Positions 45,597-55,289 of a stretch of DNA of 64,000 bases are shown one piece after another (the first letter of the stretch is position 1; each line of letters begins with the position of its first letter). The stretch comes from Burkholderiales bacterium 8X (lineage in GTDB: Bacteria > Pseudomonadota > Gammaproteobacteria > Burkholderiales > Burkholderiaceae_C). The stretch spans positions 3,392,256 through 3,456,255 of the forward strand of contig LR732703.1 in assembly GCA_902506565.1 (NCBI GenBank), read 5' to 3'. The position numbers and the translations under genes were made by a program. Below the pieces are notes generated by a model. That model saw only the letters and a program-made list of their open reading frames with translations, did no database searches and was not told the DNA's origin.

Positions 45597-46778
45597 TCAA
45601 GGATTGATCGACATGGGGCGGGCGGCGCCGCCGGGCAGCTCGTCGGACGGCGTGTCGACGCCCGGTGCCGCGGCCGGCATGCCGGAGGCCGGCGCCGTGC
45701 CCTTGCGATTGAGCGTCTTGCCGTGGTCCGGCGAAGGCCAGAGCCCGCGCGGACGGACCAGCATGATGATGATCATGGCGAGCGCAATGAAGAGCTGGCG
45801 CAGGATCGACGCGTCGAGCCGGCCGTCGGTCATCGACTGCAGCGGGCCGGCGACGTAGCGCAGCACCTCGGGCAAGGCGGCCAGCAGCACGGCGCCGAGG
45901 ATCACGCCCGGCAGGTGCCCGATGCCGCCGAGCACGACCATCGCGACGATCATCACCGACTCCATCAGGCTGAAGGATTCGGGCGAGACGAAGCCCTGGA
46001 AGGCAGCGAACATCGCGCCGGAGACGCCGCCGAAGCTCGCACCCATGCCGAACGCGAGCAGCTTCATGTTGCGGGTGTTGATGCCCATTGCCTTGGCGGC
46101 GATCTCGTCCTCGCGGATCGCCATCCAGGCGCGGCCGACCCGCGACAGCTGCAGCCGGTGCGAGATGATGACCGTGAAGATCACGAGCACCAGGAAGAGG
46201 TAGTAATAGAGCGTGACCGAGGAGATCGAGAAGCCGCCGATCTTGAGCGTCTTGCCGAGGTTGAGGCCCCAGAAATGGATCGCGTCGATCGAGGTGATGC
46301 CCTTGGGGCCGTTGGTGATGTTGACCGGGTGGTCGAGGTTGTTCAGGAACACCCGGATGATTTCGCCGAAGCCCAGGGTGACGATGGCCAGGTAGTCGCC
46401 ACGCAGCTTGAGCGTCGGCGCCCCGAGCAGCACGCCGAGCAGTCCCGCGAGAACCAGCGCGGCCGGTATCACGACGATGAGCGAGGTATGCAGGCCGTTC
46501 GGGAACATCGCCTTGAACGCCGGAAAGGTGTCCGTGAGGTGCGGCGAGCCGAGCAAGGCGAACAGGTAGGCGCCGATCGCGAAAAACGCGACATAGCCCA
46601 GGTCGAGCAGGCCGGCATAGCCCACCACGATGTTGAGCCCGAGCGCCAGCAGCACGTAGAGGAGCGCGATGTCCGCGATGCGGACCCAGGCGTTGCCGGC
46701 CGACTGGAGCAAGAGCGGCAGCACCAGGAGGCCCACGGCCGCGATCAGGAAGAAGACGATGTTCTTGCTGTTTTTCAT
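45597..46778 (-). CDS. livM: Branched-chain amino acid ABC transporter permease LivM
   Basis: The 393-aa inner-membrane protein has about ten hydrophobic segments and the LivM signature motifs NIVVGYAGLLDLGYVAFFAIGAY and GAPTLKLRGDYLAIVTLGFGEIIRV. A Pro/Gly/Ala-rich cytoplasmic tail (about 350-393) is an extra relative to shorter family members. It lies 13 bases after livH. Confidence 0.96.
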   Translation of the reverse strand: MKNSKNIVFFLIAAVGLLVLPLLLQSAGNAWVRIADIALLYVLLALGLNIVVGYAGLLDLGYVAFFAIGAYLFALLGSPHLTDTFPAFKAMFPNGLHTSLIVVIPAALVLAGLLGVLLGAPTLKLRGDYLAIVTLGFGEIIRVFLNNLDHPVNITNGPKGITSIDAIHFWGLNLGKTLKIGGFSISSVTLYYYLFLVLVIFTVIISHRLQLSRVGRAWMAIREDEIAAKAMGINTRNMKLLAFGMGASFGGVSGAMFAAFQGFVSPESFSLMESVMIVAMVVLGGIGHLPGVILGAVLLAALPEVLRYVAGPLQSMTDGRLDASILRQLFIALAMIIIMLVRPRGLWPSPDHGKTLNRKGTAPASGMPAAAPGVDTPSDELPGGAARPMSINP

Positions 46779-46791
46779 GGCGTGCGCTCCT

Positions 46792-47721
46792 TCAGGCCCG
46801 GTCGGCCACGCGCTCGCCGAGGAGGCCGGAGGGCCTGAGCGTGAGCATGATGATCAACACGATGAAGGCGAAGATGTCGCTGTAGTGGCTGCCGAGCACA
46901 TCGCCGGTGAGAGCGCCGATGTAGCCGGAGCCGATCGCCTCGATCAGGCCGAGCAGGATGCCGCCGACCACCGCGCCGGCCAGGTTGCCGATGCCGCCGA
47001 AGACCGCCGCCGTGAAGGCCTTGAGCCCGGGGATGAAGCCCATCGCATGCTGCGCGATGCCGTAGTTCGAGGCGTACATCACGCCGGCCACGGCGGCCAG
47101 CACGGCGCCGATGATGAAGGTGGCCGAAATCACCATGTCGGGCCGGATGCCCATCAGCGCCGCGACCCGCGGGTTCTCGGCGGTGGCGCGCATCGCGCGG
47201 CCGAGCTTGGTGTAGTTGACGATCCACATCAGGATCACGAGGCAGAAGGCGGTGACGCTCAGGATCATGACCTGGGTCGGCGAGATCACGGCGCCGCCGA
47301 CATGGATCGGCTCGGTCGAGAGCAGGTTGGGATAGGCCTTGTTGGTCGGCTTCCAGATGATCATGGCGATCGTCTGCAGCAGGATCGACATGCCGATGGC
47401 GGTGATGAGCGGCGCGAGCTTGGGGCTGTTTCGAAGCGGCCGATAGGCCACCTTCTCGATGATGAAGTTGAGGCTCGCCGCCACCACGCAGGCGATGATC
47501 AACGCGATGATGAGGATCAGCCAGCCGGGGGTTCCCGGCATGGATTGCTGCATGAGGCCGATGATCGACCAGCTGGTGAGCGCCCCCACCATGAGGACCT
47601 CGCCGTGCGCGAAGTTGATGAGATTGATGATGCCGTACACCATGGTGTAGCCGAGGGCTATCAAGGCGTACATGCTGCCGAGAACCAGACCGTTGATGAT
47701 CTGCTGCAGCAAGATGTCCAT
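46792..47721 (-). CDS. livH: Branched-chain amino acid ABC transporter permease LivH
   Basis: The 309-aa permease has the LivH opening LLQQIINGLVLGSMYALIALGYTMVYGIINLINFAHGEVLM and eight or so transmembrane helices. ATG 47721 is preferred because AGAGGA lies seven bases upstream and the further frame is not protein-like. It is the first gene of livHMGF. No livJ or livK binding-protein gene accompanies the operon in this window. A palindrome just upstream may be its operator. Confidence 0.96.
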   Translation of the reverse strand: MDILLQQIINGLVLGSMYALIALGYTMVYGIINLINFAHGEVLMVGALTSWSIIGLMQQSMPGTPGWLILIIALIIACVVAASLNFIIEKVAYRPLRNSPKLAPLITAIGMSILLQTIAMIIWKPTNKAYPNLLSTEPIHVGGAVISPTQVMILSVTAFCLVILMWIVNYTKLGRAMRATAENPRVAALMGIRPDMVISATFIIGAVLAAVAGVMYASNYGIAQHAMGFIPGLKAFTAAVFGGIGNLAGAVVGGILLGLIEAIGSGYIGALTGDVLGSHYSDIFAFIVLIIMLTLRPSGLLGERVADRA

Positions 47722-47747
47722 AGGAGAATCCTCTTTGTAATGCGCCT

Positions 47748-47788
47748 GTTGGGCGCCCAACCTGACCCGGCGCTCCGTTTGGGCGCCA
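47748..47788. promoter_or_regulatory. Palindromic element upstream of livH, possible operator
   Basis: GTTGGGCGCCCAAC (47748-47761) is a perfect 14-base palindrome, and TTTGGGCGCC (47778-47787) repeats one arm 30 bases away. Both lie between the rarA terminator and the livH start, where a promoter must be. A dimeric repressor or leucine-responsive regulator could bind, or the arms could fold in the leader RNA. Confidence 0.4.
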
Positions 47789-47800
47789 TGGCTTCTCTTA

Positions 47801-47836
47801 GCAAAAAACCCGCCAGCATGTTTCGACGGCGGGTTT
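47801..47836 (-). terminator. Rho-independent terminator of rarA
   Basis: On the minus strand AAACCCGCC pairs with GGCGGGTTT (9 bp, 13-base loop), followed by a run of T (GGCGGGTTTTTTGC). It is 70 bases after the rarA stop and before the liv operon, so it probably insulates the two units. Confidence 0.85.
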
Positions 47837-47906
47837 GTGGGCGGGATTGTAGTCATGCCGCTGCCCGGTTTTCGTGCAGCTTCTGGGCGGGTTTACCCGA
47901 CGACGT

Positions 47907-49199
47907 TCAGCCTTCTTCGGACTGGTTGCGGCGACGCAGTTCGCGAAGACGCTCGGCGATGCGCAGCTCGAGGCCGCGCTCGACCGGCTGGTAGAAGCCG
48001 GGCGGCGCCATGCCGTCCGGCAGGTAGGTTTCGCCCGCCGCGAAGCCGCCCTCTTCGTCGTGCGCGTAGCGATAGCCCTTGCCGTAGTCGAGCTGCTTCA
48101 TGAGGCGGGTCGGCGCGTTGCGCAGATGCATCGGCACCGGACGCGTGCCGTCCGACTTGATGAAGGCCTTGGCCGCGTTGTAGGCCTTGTAGACCGCGTT
48201 CGACTTGGGCGCCATCGCGAGGTAGATCACGCATTCGGCCAAAGCCAGCTCGCCTTCCGGCGTGCCGAGCCGTTCGTAGACCTCGGACGCGTCGAGCGCC
48301 AGACGCAGCGCGCGGGGATCGGCGAGCCCGATGTCCTCGCTCGCCATGCGAACCAGCCGCCGCGCCATGTAGCGCGGATCGGCGCCGCCGTCGAGCATGC
48401 GCACGAACCAGTAGAGCGACGCATCCGGATCGCTGCCGCGCACCGATTTGTGCAGCGCCGAGATGGTGTCGTAGAACTGCTCGCCGCCCTTGTCGTAGCG
48501 CCGCAGCCGCTCGCCCAGCACCCGCAACAGCCAGGCGTCCGCAATGCGGTCGAGCTTCTCGGCACCCGCGGCCACGGCCAGGGTCTCGAGCGTGTTGAGG
48601 AGTCGGCGGGCGTCGCCGTCGGCGTACGCGACCAGTCGATCGACTGCATCCGTCTCGATCGCCGGCACCGCGTCGATGGCTTGTGCGCGGCTCGCGATCT
48701 GGCGCAGGTCGTCTTCGCCGAGCGGCTGCAGCACGTAAACCGCGGCGCGCGAGAGCAGGGCCGAGTTGACCTCGAAGGAAGGGTTCTCGGTGGTCGCGCC
48801 GATGAAGGTGAAGAGGCCGGACTCGACATGCGGCAGGAACGCATCCTGCTGGCTCTTGTTGAAGCGATGCACCTCGTCGACGAAGACGATGGTGCGGCGC
48901 TGCTCCAGGCCGTCGCGTGCCGCGGTGGCGCGCTCGACCGCTTCGCGGATGTCCTTCACGCCGCCGAGCACCGCGCTGATGCTGAGGAACTGCGCGTCGA
49001 AAGCGTCGGCCATCAGGCGCGCGATGGTGGTCTTGCCGGTGCCGGGCGGACCCCACAGGATGCACGAATGAGGCTGCCCCGATTCGAAGGCGATGCGCAG
49101 CGGCATGCCGTTGCCGAGCAGATGCTGCTGCCCGATGACCTCGCCCAAGGTGCGGGGGCGAAGGCGTTCGGCCAGGGGAACGTGTGAACTCGTTGCCAT
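47907..49199 (-). CDS. rarA: Replication-associated recombination protein A
   Basis: The 430-aa AAA+ protein (RarA/MgsA) processes stalled replication forks. Walker A is GPPGTGKTTIARLMA, Walker B is VFVDEVHRFNKSQQDAFLP, and IGATTENPSFEVNSALLSRA is the family's sensor region. The C-terminal ASEDIGLADPRAL and GTRPVPMHLRNAPTRLMK segments are typical. Start ATG 49199 was chosen by family length. It follows lolA by 68 bases on the same strand and is probably cotranscribed with it. Confidence 0.96.
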   Translation of the reverse strand: MATSSHVPLAERLRPRTLGEVIGQQHLLGNGMPLRIAFESGQPHSCILWGPPGTGKTTIARLMADAFDAQFLSISAVLGGVKDIREAVERATAARDGLEQRRTIVFVDEVHRFNKSQQDAFLPHVESGLFTFIGATTENPSFEVNSALLSRAAVYVLQPLGEDDLRQIASRAQAIDAVPAIETDAVDRLVAYADGDARRLLNTLETLAVAAGAEKLDRIADAWLLRVLGERLRRYDKGGEQFYDTISALHKSVRGSDPDASLYWFVRMLDGGADPRYMARRLVRMASEDIGLADPRALRLALDASEVYERLGTPEGELALAECVIYLAMAPKSNAVYKAYNAAKAFIKSDGTRPVPMHLRNAPTRLMKQLDYGKGYRYAHDEEGGFAAGETYLPDGMAPPGFYQPVERGLELRIAERLRELRRRNQSEEG

Positions 49200-49267
49200 C
49201 GATAACCAGGTTGCAGGAATCGGCTCGGCCGAAGCGGGACGGCGGCTTGCGCCCGATGCCCTGCGGT

Positions 49268-49921
49268 CTATTGCTTCAGCACGTCGGCGCCGGCCGGCGG
49301 CTGGAAAGCGAAGGTCGAGGCGGCGAGCGACGGATTGATCTCGACCTTGCTGAAGCGGATCGACGACTTCTGCCCGAAGCTGTCGACGATCTCGAGCGCC
49401 GAAAGCGATTCGCCCTGGAACCCGACCATCACGCTTTGGAGCTGCCCGTCCTTGTTCCTCGGCACCGCCTTGACCCATTCGACGCCGTCACGCGCCGGTG
49501 CGGATTCGAGCGCGAAATCGTTCTGCAGCGCACGAAGGTCGGGCGCCGCGGCAACCAGCGCCGCCGGCGTCGAGCCCAATGCCTGGGCCTGCTTGCGCTG
49601 AGTCACCTGGTTGAGGTCGGCGTCGTAGAGCGACAAGGTCTGGCCGTCGGCGACGATCACCTGGGCGAAGGGCTTCTTGTAGTCGAACTTGAACTTGCCC
49701 GGCCGCTGGAATTCAAAGCTGCCGCTCGAGGTCTTGACGCGGGGCGTCTCGCCATCGCGCGATGGCGCCGTCACGGTCTGTGTGAACTCCGCCCTGCCCG
49801 ACTTCACGTTCTTGACGAACGCCTCGAGACTTGCCATGCCGTCCGCCCAGGCCATGGCGCTGGCCCCGGCCAGCACGCCCGTCACGATCCACTTCTTCAT
49901 CATCATCATCATCATCATCAT
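49268..49921 (-). CDS. lolA: Outer-membrane lipoprotein carrier LolA
   Basis: The periplasmic carrier takes lipoproteins from LolCDE to LolB. A signal peptide is clear (KKWIVTGVLAGASAMAWA, cleavage at about residue 26). The mature part has SGRAEFTQTVTAP, GSFEFQRPGKFKFDYKKPFAQVIVADGQTLSLYD and FAFQPPAGADVLKQ. The reading frame begins with eight consecutive ATG codons; the first (49921) has AGGAAGGA five bases upstream and gives 217 aa. It lies 20 bases after ftsK, which is upstream. Confidence 0.94.
   Translation of the reverse strand: MMMMMMMMKKWIVTGVLAGASAMAWADGMASLEAFVKNVKSGRAEFTQTVTAPSRDGETPRVKTSSGSFEFQRPGKFKFDYKKPFAQVIVADGQTLSLYDADLNQVTQRKQAQALGSTPAALVAAAPDLRALQNDFALESAPARDGVEWVKAVPRNKDGQLQSVMVGFQGESLSALEIVDSFGQKSSIRFSKVEINPSLAASTFAFQPPAGADVLKQ
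49898..49921 (-). repeat. Run of eight ATG codons at the lolA start
   Basis: CAT repeats eight times on the plus strand (49898-49921), which is (ATG)8 on minus. Every repeat can serve as a start in the same frame. Changes in copy number would alter the distance to the Shine-Dalgarno sequence and signal-peptide length, not the frame. Confidence 0.95.
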
Positions 49922-49941
49922 CGACGTCCTTCCTGCGGCAG

Positions 49942-52347
49942 TCACTCGGTGCGCGCGGGCACCAGGATCTCGCGTTGGCCGGCCCCGCTCATCGCGCTGA
50001 CCAGGCCGGCCTTTTCCATGTCCTCGACCAATCGCGCGGCGCGGTTGTAGCCGATCTTGAGGTGACGCTGGACCAGCGAGATGCTGGCCTTGCGGTTCTT
50101 GAGCACGACCTCGACGGCCTGGTCGTACATCGGGTCCTTCTCGCCGCCGCCGTCGCCGCCACCTTCACCCATGAGATCGCCGTCACCGTCGACGGTTCCG
50201 CCTTCGAGCACGCCTTCGATGTAGTCCGGCTCGCCTTGCGACTTGAGGTAGGCCACGACCCGGTGAACCTCGTCGTCGCTCACGAAAGCGCCATGCACCC
50301 GGATCGGCAGGCCGGTACCGCTCGGCATGTAGAGCATGTCGCCCATGCCGAGCAGCGCCTCGGCGCCCATCTGGTCGAGGATGGTGCGCGAATCGATCTT
50401 GCTGGAGACCTGGAAGGCGATGCGGGTCGGGATGTTGGCCTTGATGAGGCCGGTGATCACGTCCACGCTCGGCCGCTGGGTCGCGAGGATCAGGTGGATG
50501 CCGGCGGCGCGGGCCTTCTGCGCCAGGCGCGCGATCAGCTCTTCGATCTTCTTGCCGACCACCATCATCAGGTCGGCCAACTCGTCGATCACGACCACGA
50601 TGTGCGGCTCGCGGGCGAGGGGCTCGGGGCTGTCCGGCGTCAGGCTGAAGGGGTTGTAGATGAACTCCTCGCGCGACTTGGCTTCGTCGATCTTGGCGTT
50701 GTAGCCGGCCAGGTTGCGTACGCCCAGCTTGCTCATCAGCTTGTAGCGGCGCTCCATCTCGGCCACGCACCAATTGAGGCCATGTGCGGCCTGCCGCATG
50801 TCGGTGACCACCGGCGCCAGCAGGTGCGGGATGCCTTCGTAGACCGACATTTCGAGCATCTTCGGGTCGATCATGAGAAGGCGCACGTCGCGCGCCTCGG
50901 CCTTGTAGAGCAGGCTCAGGATCATGGCGTTGATGCCGACCGACTTGCCCGAACCGGTGGTACCGGCCACCAGCACGTGCGGCATCTTCGCCAGGTCGGC
51001 CACGATCGGATTGCCGATGATGTCCTTGCCGAGGCCCATCGTCAGCATCGACTTGCCTTCGTTGTAGACCTGCGAACCGAGGATTTCGCTCAGCTTGATC
51101 GACTGGCGCTTGGCGTTGGGCAGCTCGAGCGCCATGTAGTTCTTGCCCGGAATGGTCTCGACCACCCGGATCGAGATCAGCGACAGCGAACGCGCCAGGT
51201 CCTTTGCCAGGTTGACGATCTGCGAGCCCTTGACGCCGGTCGCCGGCTCGATTTCGTAGCGCGTGATCACCGGGCCCGGCGACGCGAGCACCACCCGCAC
51301 CTCGACGCCGAAATCCTTGAGCTTCTTCTCGATGAGCCGCGAGGTCATCTCGAGCGTGTCGGACGACACGGTCTCCTGCCGCGCCTGCGGTGCGTCCAGC
51401 AGGTCGACCTGCGGAAGCTTGCTGTCGGGCAGCTCGCGAAAGAGCGGCTTCTGCCGTTCCTTGGCGACCCGATCGCTGCGGGGCACCTCGACCAGCGCGG
51501 GTTCGATCTGGACCGGTGCGGCTGCCGGCTTGCGCTTCGGCCGGGGCATGACGCGGATCTCGTCGTCCGGTTCGTCGGGCAGGTCGCCGGCCAACGCCGC
51601 GAAGCCGGAGGCGGAGTCTTCGCGTTCGCGCACCGCCTGCTTGCCGAGCGCGATGTCCTGTGCGATTTCGCGCTTCTCGCGGCGCGATTCGAAGAGCGAG
51701 TAGATGCGCGAGCCGAGGCGTTCGGCGATCTGTGTCCAGGAGAAGCGGAAGACCAGGGCCGAACCGACGACGCCTGCCGCGATGGCGATCAGCGCCGATC
51801 CGGTGAAGCCCATCCACTTCACGCTCAGCGGACCGACGAAGTACCCGAGTACGCCGCCGCCATGGCCGGGAAGCCGGAATTCGAGCCGGTAGAGGCGCGA
51901 CCACTCGAGCACGGCGCTTGCGCAGAGCAGCAACACCAGGCCGAGCCAGAAAGCGATTCGGCTGCGATTGAAGCGGCCGCGCGGTGCCTCGTCCGGCGGA
52001 TTCATCTCGCCGCCGCGCAGCCACCCGGCCAGTGACGACAACCAGACCCGGAAGCCCGCGACCAGGCACCACCAGACCGAATACCCCGCCAGGTAGTAGC
52101 TGGCGTCGGCGAGCCAGGCGCCGATGCGGCCCGCCCAGTTCTTGACTTCGCCGCCTGTACCCGAGGTGGACCATGCCGCATCGGACGGCGTGAAGCTGAG
52201 CATGGCCAGCAACCAGAAGAGCAGCAGGACGAAGCCTGCGATCAAGGTGATTTCGTGGGCGAAACGCATGGCCCGCAAACGCACGGGCTGCGAATCGGGT
52301 AACGGGCTCGAAGGCGAAGATCGAAGGGTATTGAGCGAATACGTCAT
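49942..52347 (-). CDS. ftsK: DNA translocase FtsK
   Basis: The 801-aa septal DNA pump has four N-terminal transmembrane segments (about 33-52, 82-104, 131-148, 183-203), a linker (about 215-330) and a RecA-like motor. Walker A is GTTGSGKS (462-469) and Walker B is in [13 protein letters not shown]. The C-terminal gamma winged helix has [24 protein letters not shown]. The linker is short compared with E. coli FtsK. ATG 52347 (MTYSLNTL) is chosen; an ATG nine bases upstream (52356) is possible, and neither has a clear ribosome-binding site. Confidence 0.95.
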   Translation of the reverse strand: MTYSLNTLRSSPSSPLPDSQPVRLRAMRFAHEITLIAGFVLLLFWLLAMLSFTPSDAAWSTSGTGGEVKNWAGRIGAWLADASYYLAGYSVWWCLVAGFRVWLSSLAGWLRGGEMNPPDEAPRGRFNRSRIAFWLGLVLLLCASAVLEWSRLYRLEFRLPGHGGGVLGYFVGPLSVKWMGFTGSALIAIAAGVVGSALVFRFSWTQIAERLGSRIYSLFESRREKREIAQDIALGKQAVREREDSASGFAALAGDLPDEPDDEIRVMPRPKRKPAAAPVQIEPALVEVPRSDRVAKERQKPLFRELPDSKLPQVDLLDAPQARQETVSSDTLEMTSRLIEKKLKDFGVEVRVVLASPGPVITRYEIEPATGVKGSQIVNLAKDLARSLSLISIRVVETIPGKNYMALELPNAKRQSIKLSEILGSQVYNEGKSMLTMGLGKDIIGNPIVADLAKMPHVLVAGTTGSGKSVGINAMILSLLYKAEARDVRLLMIDPKMLEMSVYEGIPHLLAPVVTDMRQAAHGLNWCVAEMERRYKLMSKLGVRNLAGYNAKIDEAKSREEFIYNPFSLTPDSPEPLAREPHIVVVIDELADLMMVVGKKIEELIARLAQKARAAGIHLILATQRPSVDVITGLIKANIPTRIAFQVSSKIDSRTILDQMGAEALLGMGDMLYMPSGTGLPIRVHGAFVSDDEVHRVVAYLKSQGEPDYIEGVLEGGTVDGDGDLMGEGGGDGGGEKDPMYDQAVEVVLKNRKASISLVQRHLKIGYNRAARLVEDMEKAGLVSAMSGAGQREILVPARTE

Positions 52348-52721
52348 TGAAGACATGCCGGCCAGGGCGGCGAGCCCACCGGAGAGCAATTGAAGAGAAA
52401 CCGGACTGACCCCTGGGAACCCCGGTCGCCTGGCTGCACTATACGAAGTTGGCAGCTGCGACCACTCGAACAAAGGAGGTCGCGGGCCGCGGAGCAGCCG
52501 CGGTTGCAGGAAGTTTGACGCTCATCGGGCTGGAGTCGATGACGGCGCGCAATGGGAGACGACTGGTCATCAGCCGAGGCTCGCGGCTCGCGGCCCGCAC
52601 GGCCCGGGCGGCAATGGTCTTTCGACGTCCAATCGACTCCACAACCGCCCCGTCGTGGCCGTATCCTGAAAAGGCGCGGCGCGCCTCGGAGACGAAAAAC
52701 ACACGCCGCGCGCCATCGATA
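52348..52721. other. Intergenic region between the Crp/Fnr gene and ftsK
   Basis: This 374-base gap probably carries the ftsK promoter. A TATAGT hexamer on the minus strand (52438-52443) is a fair -10 without a good -35. It also holds a possible hairpin CCGCGG-AGCAG-CCGCGG near 52487-52503. No gene is apparent; the frames seen are short and uncommitted. Confidence 0.45.
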
Positions 52722-53399
52722 TCAGGTGAGGGATGAGAGCCGCTCCTTGACGATCATCGAGCCGTCGGCCTGGGTCTGGACGAATCCGCGCCCTTCCAGG
52801 TCCTTCATGACCCGGCTGACCATCTCGCGGGAGGCGCCCACCATCTTGGCCAGGTCCTGGCGGGAGATCTTGTCGCGCACCTTCAGGTTGCCGGCGCCGT
52901 CGTCGACTGCGAACTCGAGCAGCGCCCGAGCCACCCGGCCGTACACGTCCAGCAAGGCCAGCGACTTGATCTTGTCGTCGGCGCTGCGAAGGCGCTTGAC
53001 CAGGCCGCGCATGATGTTGGACGACATCGAGGAATTTTCGGGAAGGCACTTCGAGAACGCCTCGCGGCCGAGCATCAGCACGTCGGTCTGCACCTCGGTG
53101 CGGACGGTGGCGGAATGCGGTTCGTCGTCGATGAGGCTCATCTCGCCGATGTAGTCGCCGGGCTGCAGGGTTGCCAGGATGACTTCGCGGCCGCGGCTGT
53201 CGGTGTTCATGACCCGGGCCCGACCGGTGAGGATGATGTAGAGCGCGTTGGACTTCTTGCCCTGCTCGACCACCATCTCGGCGCGCTTGAAACGCTTCTT
53301 GATGATCGCATCTGCGATGCTGGCGGCCTGGGTCGGCGTGAGTGCAGAGAACAGCGGCACGCGCCGCAACAGGTCAAGATTCGAAAGCATCGTCGACAT
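52722..53399 (-). CDS. Crp/Fnr-family transcriptional regulator
   Basis: The 225-aa protein has a cyclic-nucleotide-binding-type beta-roll (about 15-115), a dimer helix and a helix-turn-helix (about 178-202, ISRQDLAKMVGASREMVSRVMKD). The phosphate-binding cassette reads GEMSLIDDEPHSATVR: Glu86 is kept but the Arg of the CRP 'RSA' motif is His95, so cAMP may not be the ligand. There is no Cys cluster as in FNR. The ligand and targets are unknown. It is divergent from trxB and could regulate it. Confidence 0.9.
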   Translation of the reverse strand: MSTMLSNLDLLRRVPLFSALTPTQAASIADAIIKKRFKRAEMVVEQGKKSNALYIILTGRARVMNTDSRGREVILATLQPGDYIGEMSLIDDEPHSATVRTEVQTDVLMLGREAFSKCLPENSSMSSNIMRGLVKRLRSADDKIKSLALLDVYGRVARALLEFAVDDGAGNLKVRDKISRQDLAKMVGASREMVSRVMKDLEGRGFVQTQADGSMIVKERLSSLT

Positions 53400-53494
53400 T
53401 CAAAGAACCCCCAAGGTCGGTACGACGCATTTGATCGGTAAATACAATCGCACGTATTGAAATCATCACCGCGAAGCCAATTCGGCTACGGTGA

Positions 53495-54517
<1,023 letters not shown>

Positions 54518-54547
54518 CAAGCCGAACGACAACGCTTCGGGCCGGGC

Positions 54548-54553
54548 TATAAT
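54548..54553 (+). promoter_or_regulatory. Probable -10 of the rpmB-rpmG promoter
   Basis: A perfect TATAAT lies 30 bases after the trxB stop and 141 bases before rpmB. The matching -35 is weak. The leader of about 130 bases between it and rpmB is long for such an operon and could hold a regulatory fold, but I cannot assign one. Confidence 0.5.
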
Positions 54554-54693
54554 CGCCGGCTTTGCCCAATCTGGAAGGCCAGCGGCAATCCGGGCTACCG
54601 CCACCCGATCCTGGCGAGGTCAAGCTGCAATCCACCGCCCCGCAAGGTCGAAGCAACCCGGGCGGTGCCAGCTGTTCATGAAAGAGATGCCAC

Positions 54694-54927
54694 ATGGCAC
54701 GCGTATGCGACGTAACGGGCAAAGGCCCGATGGTCGGAAACAACGTTTCCCACGCCAACAACAAAACCAAGCGCCGGTTCCTGCCGAACCTGCAATACCG
54801 CCGATTCTTCGTCGAATCTGAAAACCGCTGGGTTCGCCTGCGGGTTTCCAGCGCCGCACTGCGCCTGATCGACAAGAAGGGCATCGATGCCGTCCTCGCA
54901 GATCTGCGTGCGCGCGGCCAAGCTTAA
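54694..54927 (+). CDS. rpmB: 50S ribosomal protein L28
   Basis: The 77-aa protein is full length for L28, starting [23 protein letters not shown] and with [14 protein letters not shown]. It is followed 11 bases on by rpmG, the conserved L28-L33 pair, with AAGGAG between them as the rpmG ribosome-binding site. Confidence 0.98.
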   Translation: MARVCDVTGKGPMVGNNVSHANNKTKRRFLPNLQYRRFFVESENRWVRLRVSSAALRLIDKKGIDAVLADLRARGQA

Positions 54928-54938
54928 GGAGCTGAACC

Positions 54939-55112
54939 ATGGCAACAAGCAAAGGCGGACGCGAGAAGATCAAGCTGGAATCCACTGCGGGTACCGGCCA
55001 TTTCTATACGACCAGCAAGAACAAGAAGACGATGCCTGAAAAGATGTCGATCATGAAGTTCGACCCGAAGGCTCGCAAGCATGTCGAATACAAGGAAATC
55101 AAGCTGAAGTAA
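54939..55112 (+). CDS. rpmG: 50S ribosomal protein L33
   Basis: The 57-aa product begins [18 protein letters not shown] and ends [11 protein letters not shown], matching L33 throughout. The four zinc-binding cysteines of the C+ form are absent, so this is the zinc-independent C- form. It follows rpmB in the same transcript and is closed by a strong terminator. Confidence 0.97.
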   Translation: MATSKGGREKIKLESTAGTGHFYTTSKNKKTMPEKMSIMKFDPKARKHVEYKEIKLK

Positions 55113-55133
55113 TTCGGCTGATTCGCGACCAGG

Positions 55134-55161
55134 GCCCGCTGCGATCCAGCGGGCTTTTTTT
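55134..55161 (+). terminator. Rho-independent terminator of rpmB-rpmG
   Basis: GCCCGCTG (55134-55141), loop CGATC, and CAGCGGGC (55147-55154) form a perfect 8-bp stem, followed by seven T. Confidence 0.95.
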
Positions 55162-55221
55162 CGTCTGTGTGCTGGCCCGTGCTGTCGGTTCAATTGAGGA
55201 CACGCACAACCGGGAAACAAG

Positions 55222-55247
55222 AAAGCCGGCAATCAGCCGGCTTTTTT
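55222..55247. terminator. Second, bidirectional terminator between rpmG and the desaturase gene
   Basis: AGCCGGC (55224-55230), loop AATCA and GCCGGCT (55236-55242) form a 7-bp stem with flanking A and T runs. The plus strand has a six-T tail, and the minus strand reads GCCGGCTTTCTTG, so it can also end the minus-strand desaturase transcript (stop at 55290). Confidence 0.85.
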
Positions 55248-55289
55248 GGTCAACAGCGAGGCGTCTAGCCCGTGCATCAACCCCTGGGG

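Noticed and set aside
44814..46838. A 674-codon plus-strand frame opposite livG and livM
   Set aside because: It is antisense to two canonical ABC-transporter genes.
49898..49921. Run of CAT as a possible histidine tag or vector contamination
   Set aside because: No coding context on the plus strand supports it. On the minus strand it is the ATG run at a genuine lolA start with a Shine-Dalgarno sequence and signal peptide.
53431..53450. FNR/CRP-like box in the trxB-regulator gap (TTGAT ... CAATC)
   Set aside because: The half-sites do not match the TTGAT-N4-ATCAA pattern and spacing, so no operator is claimed.
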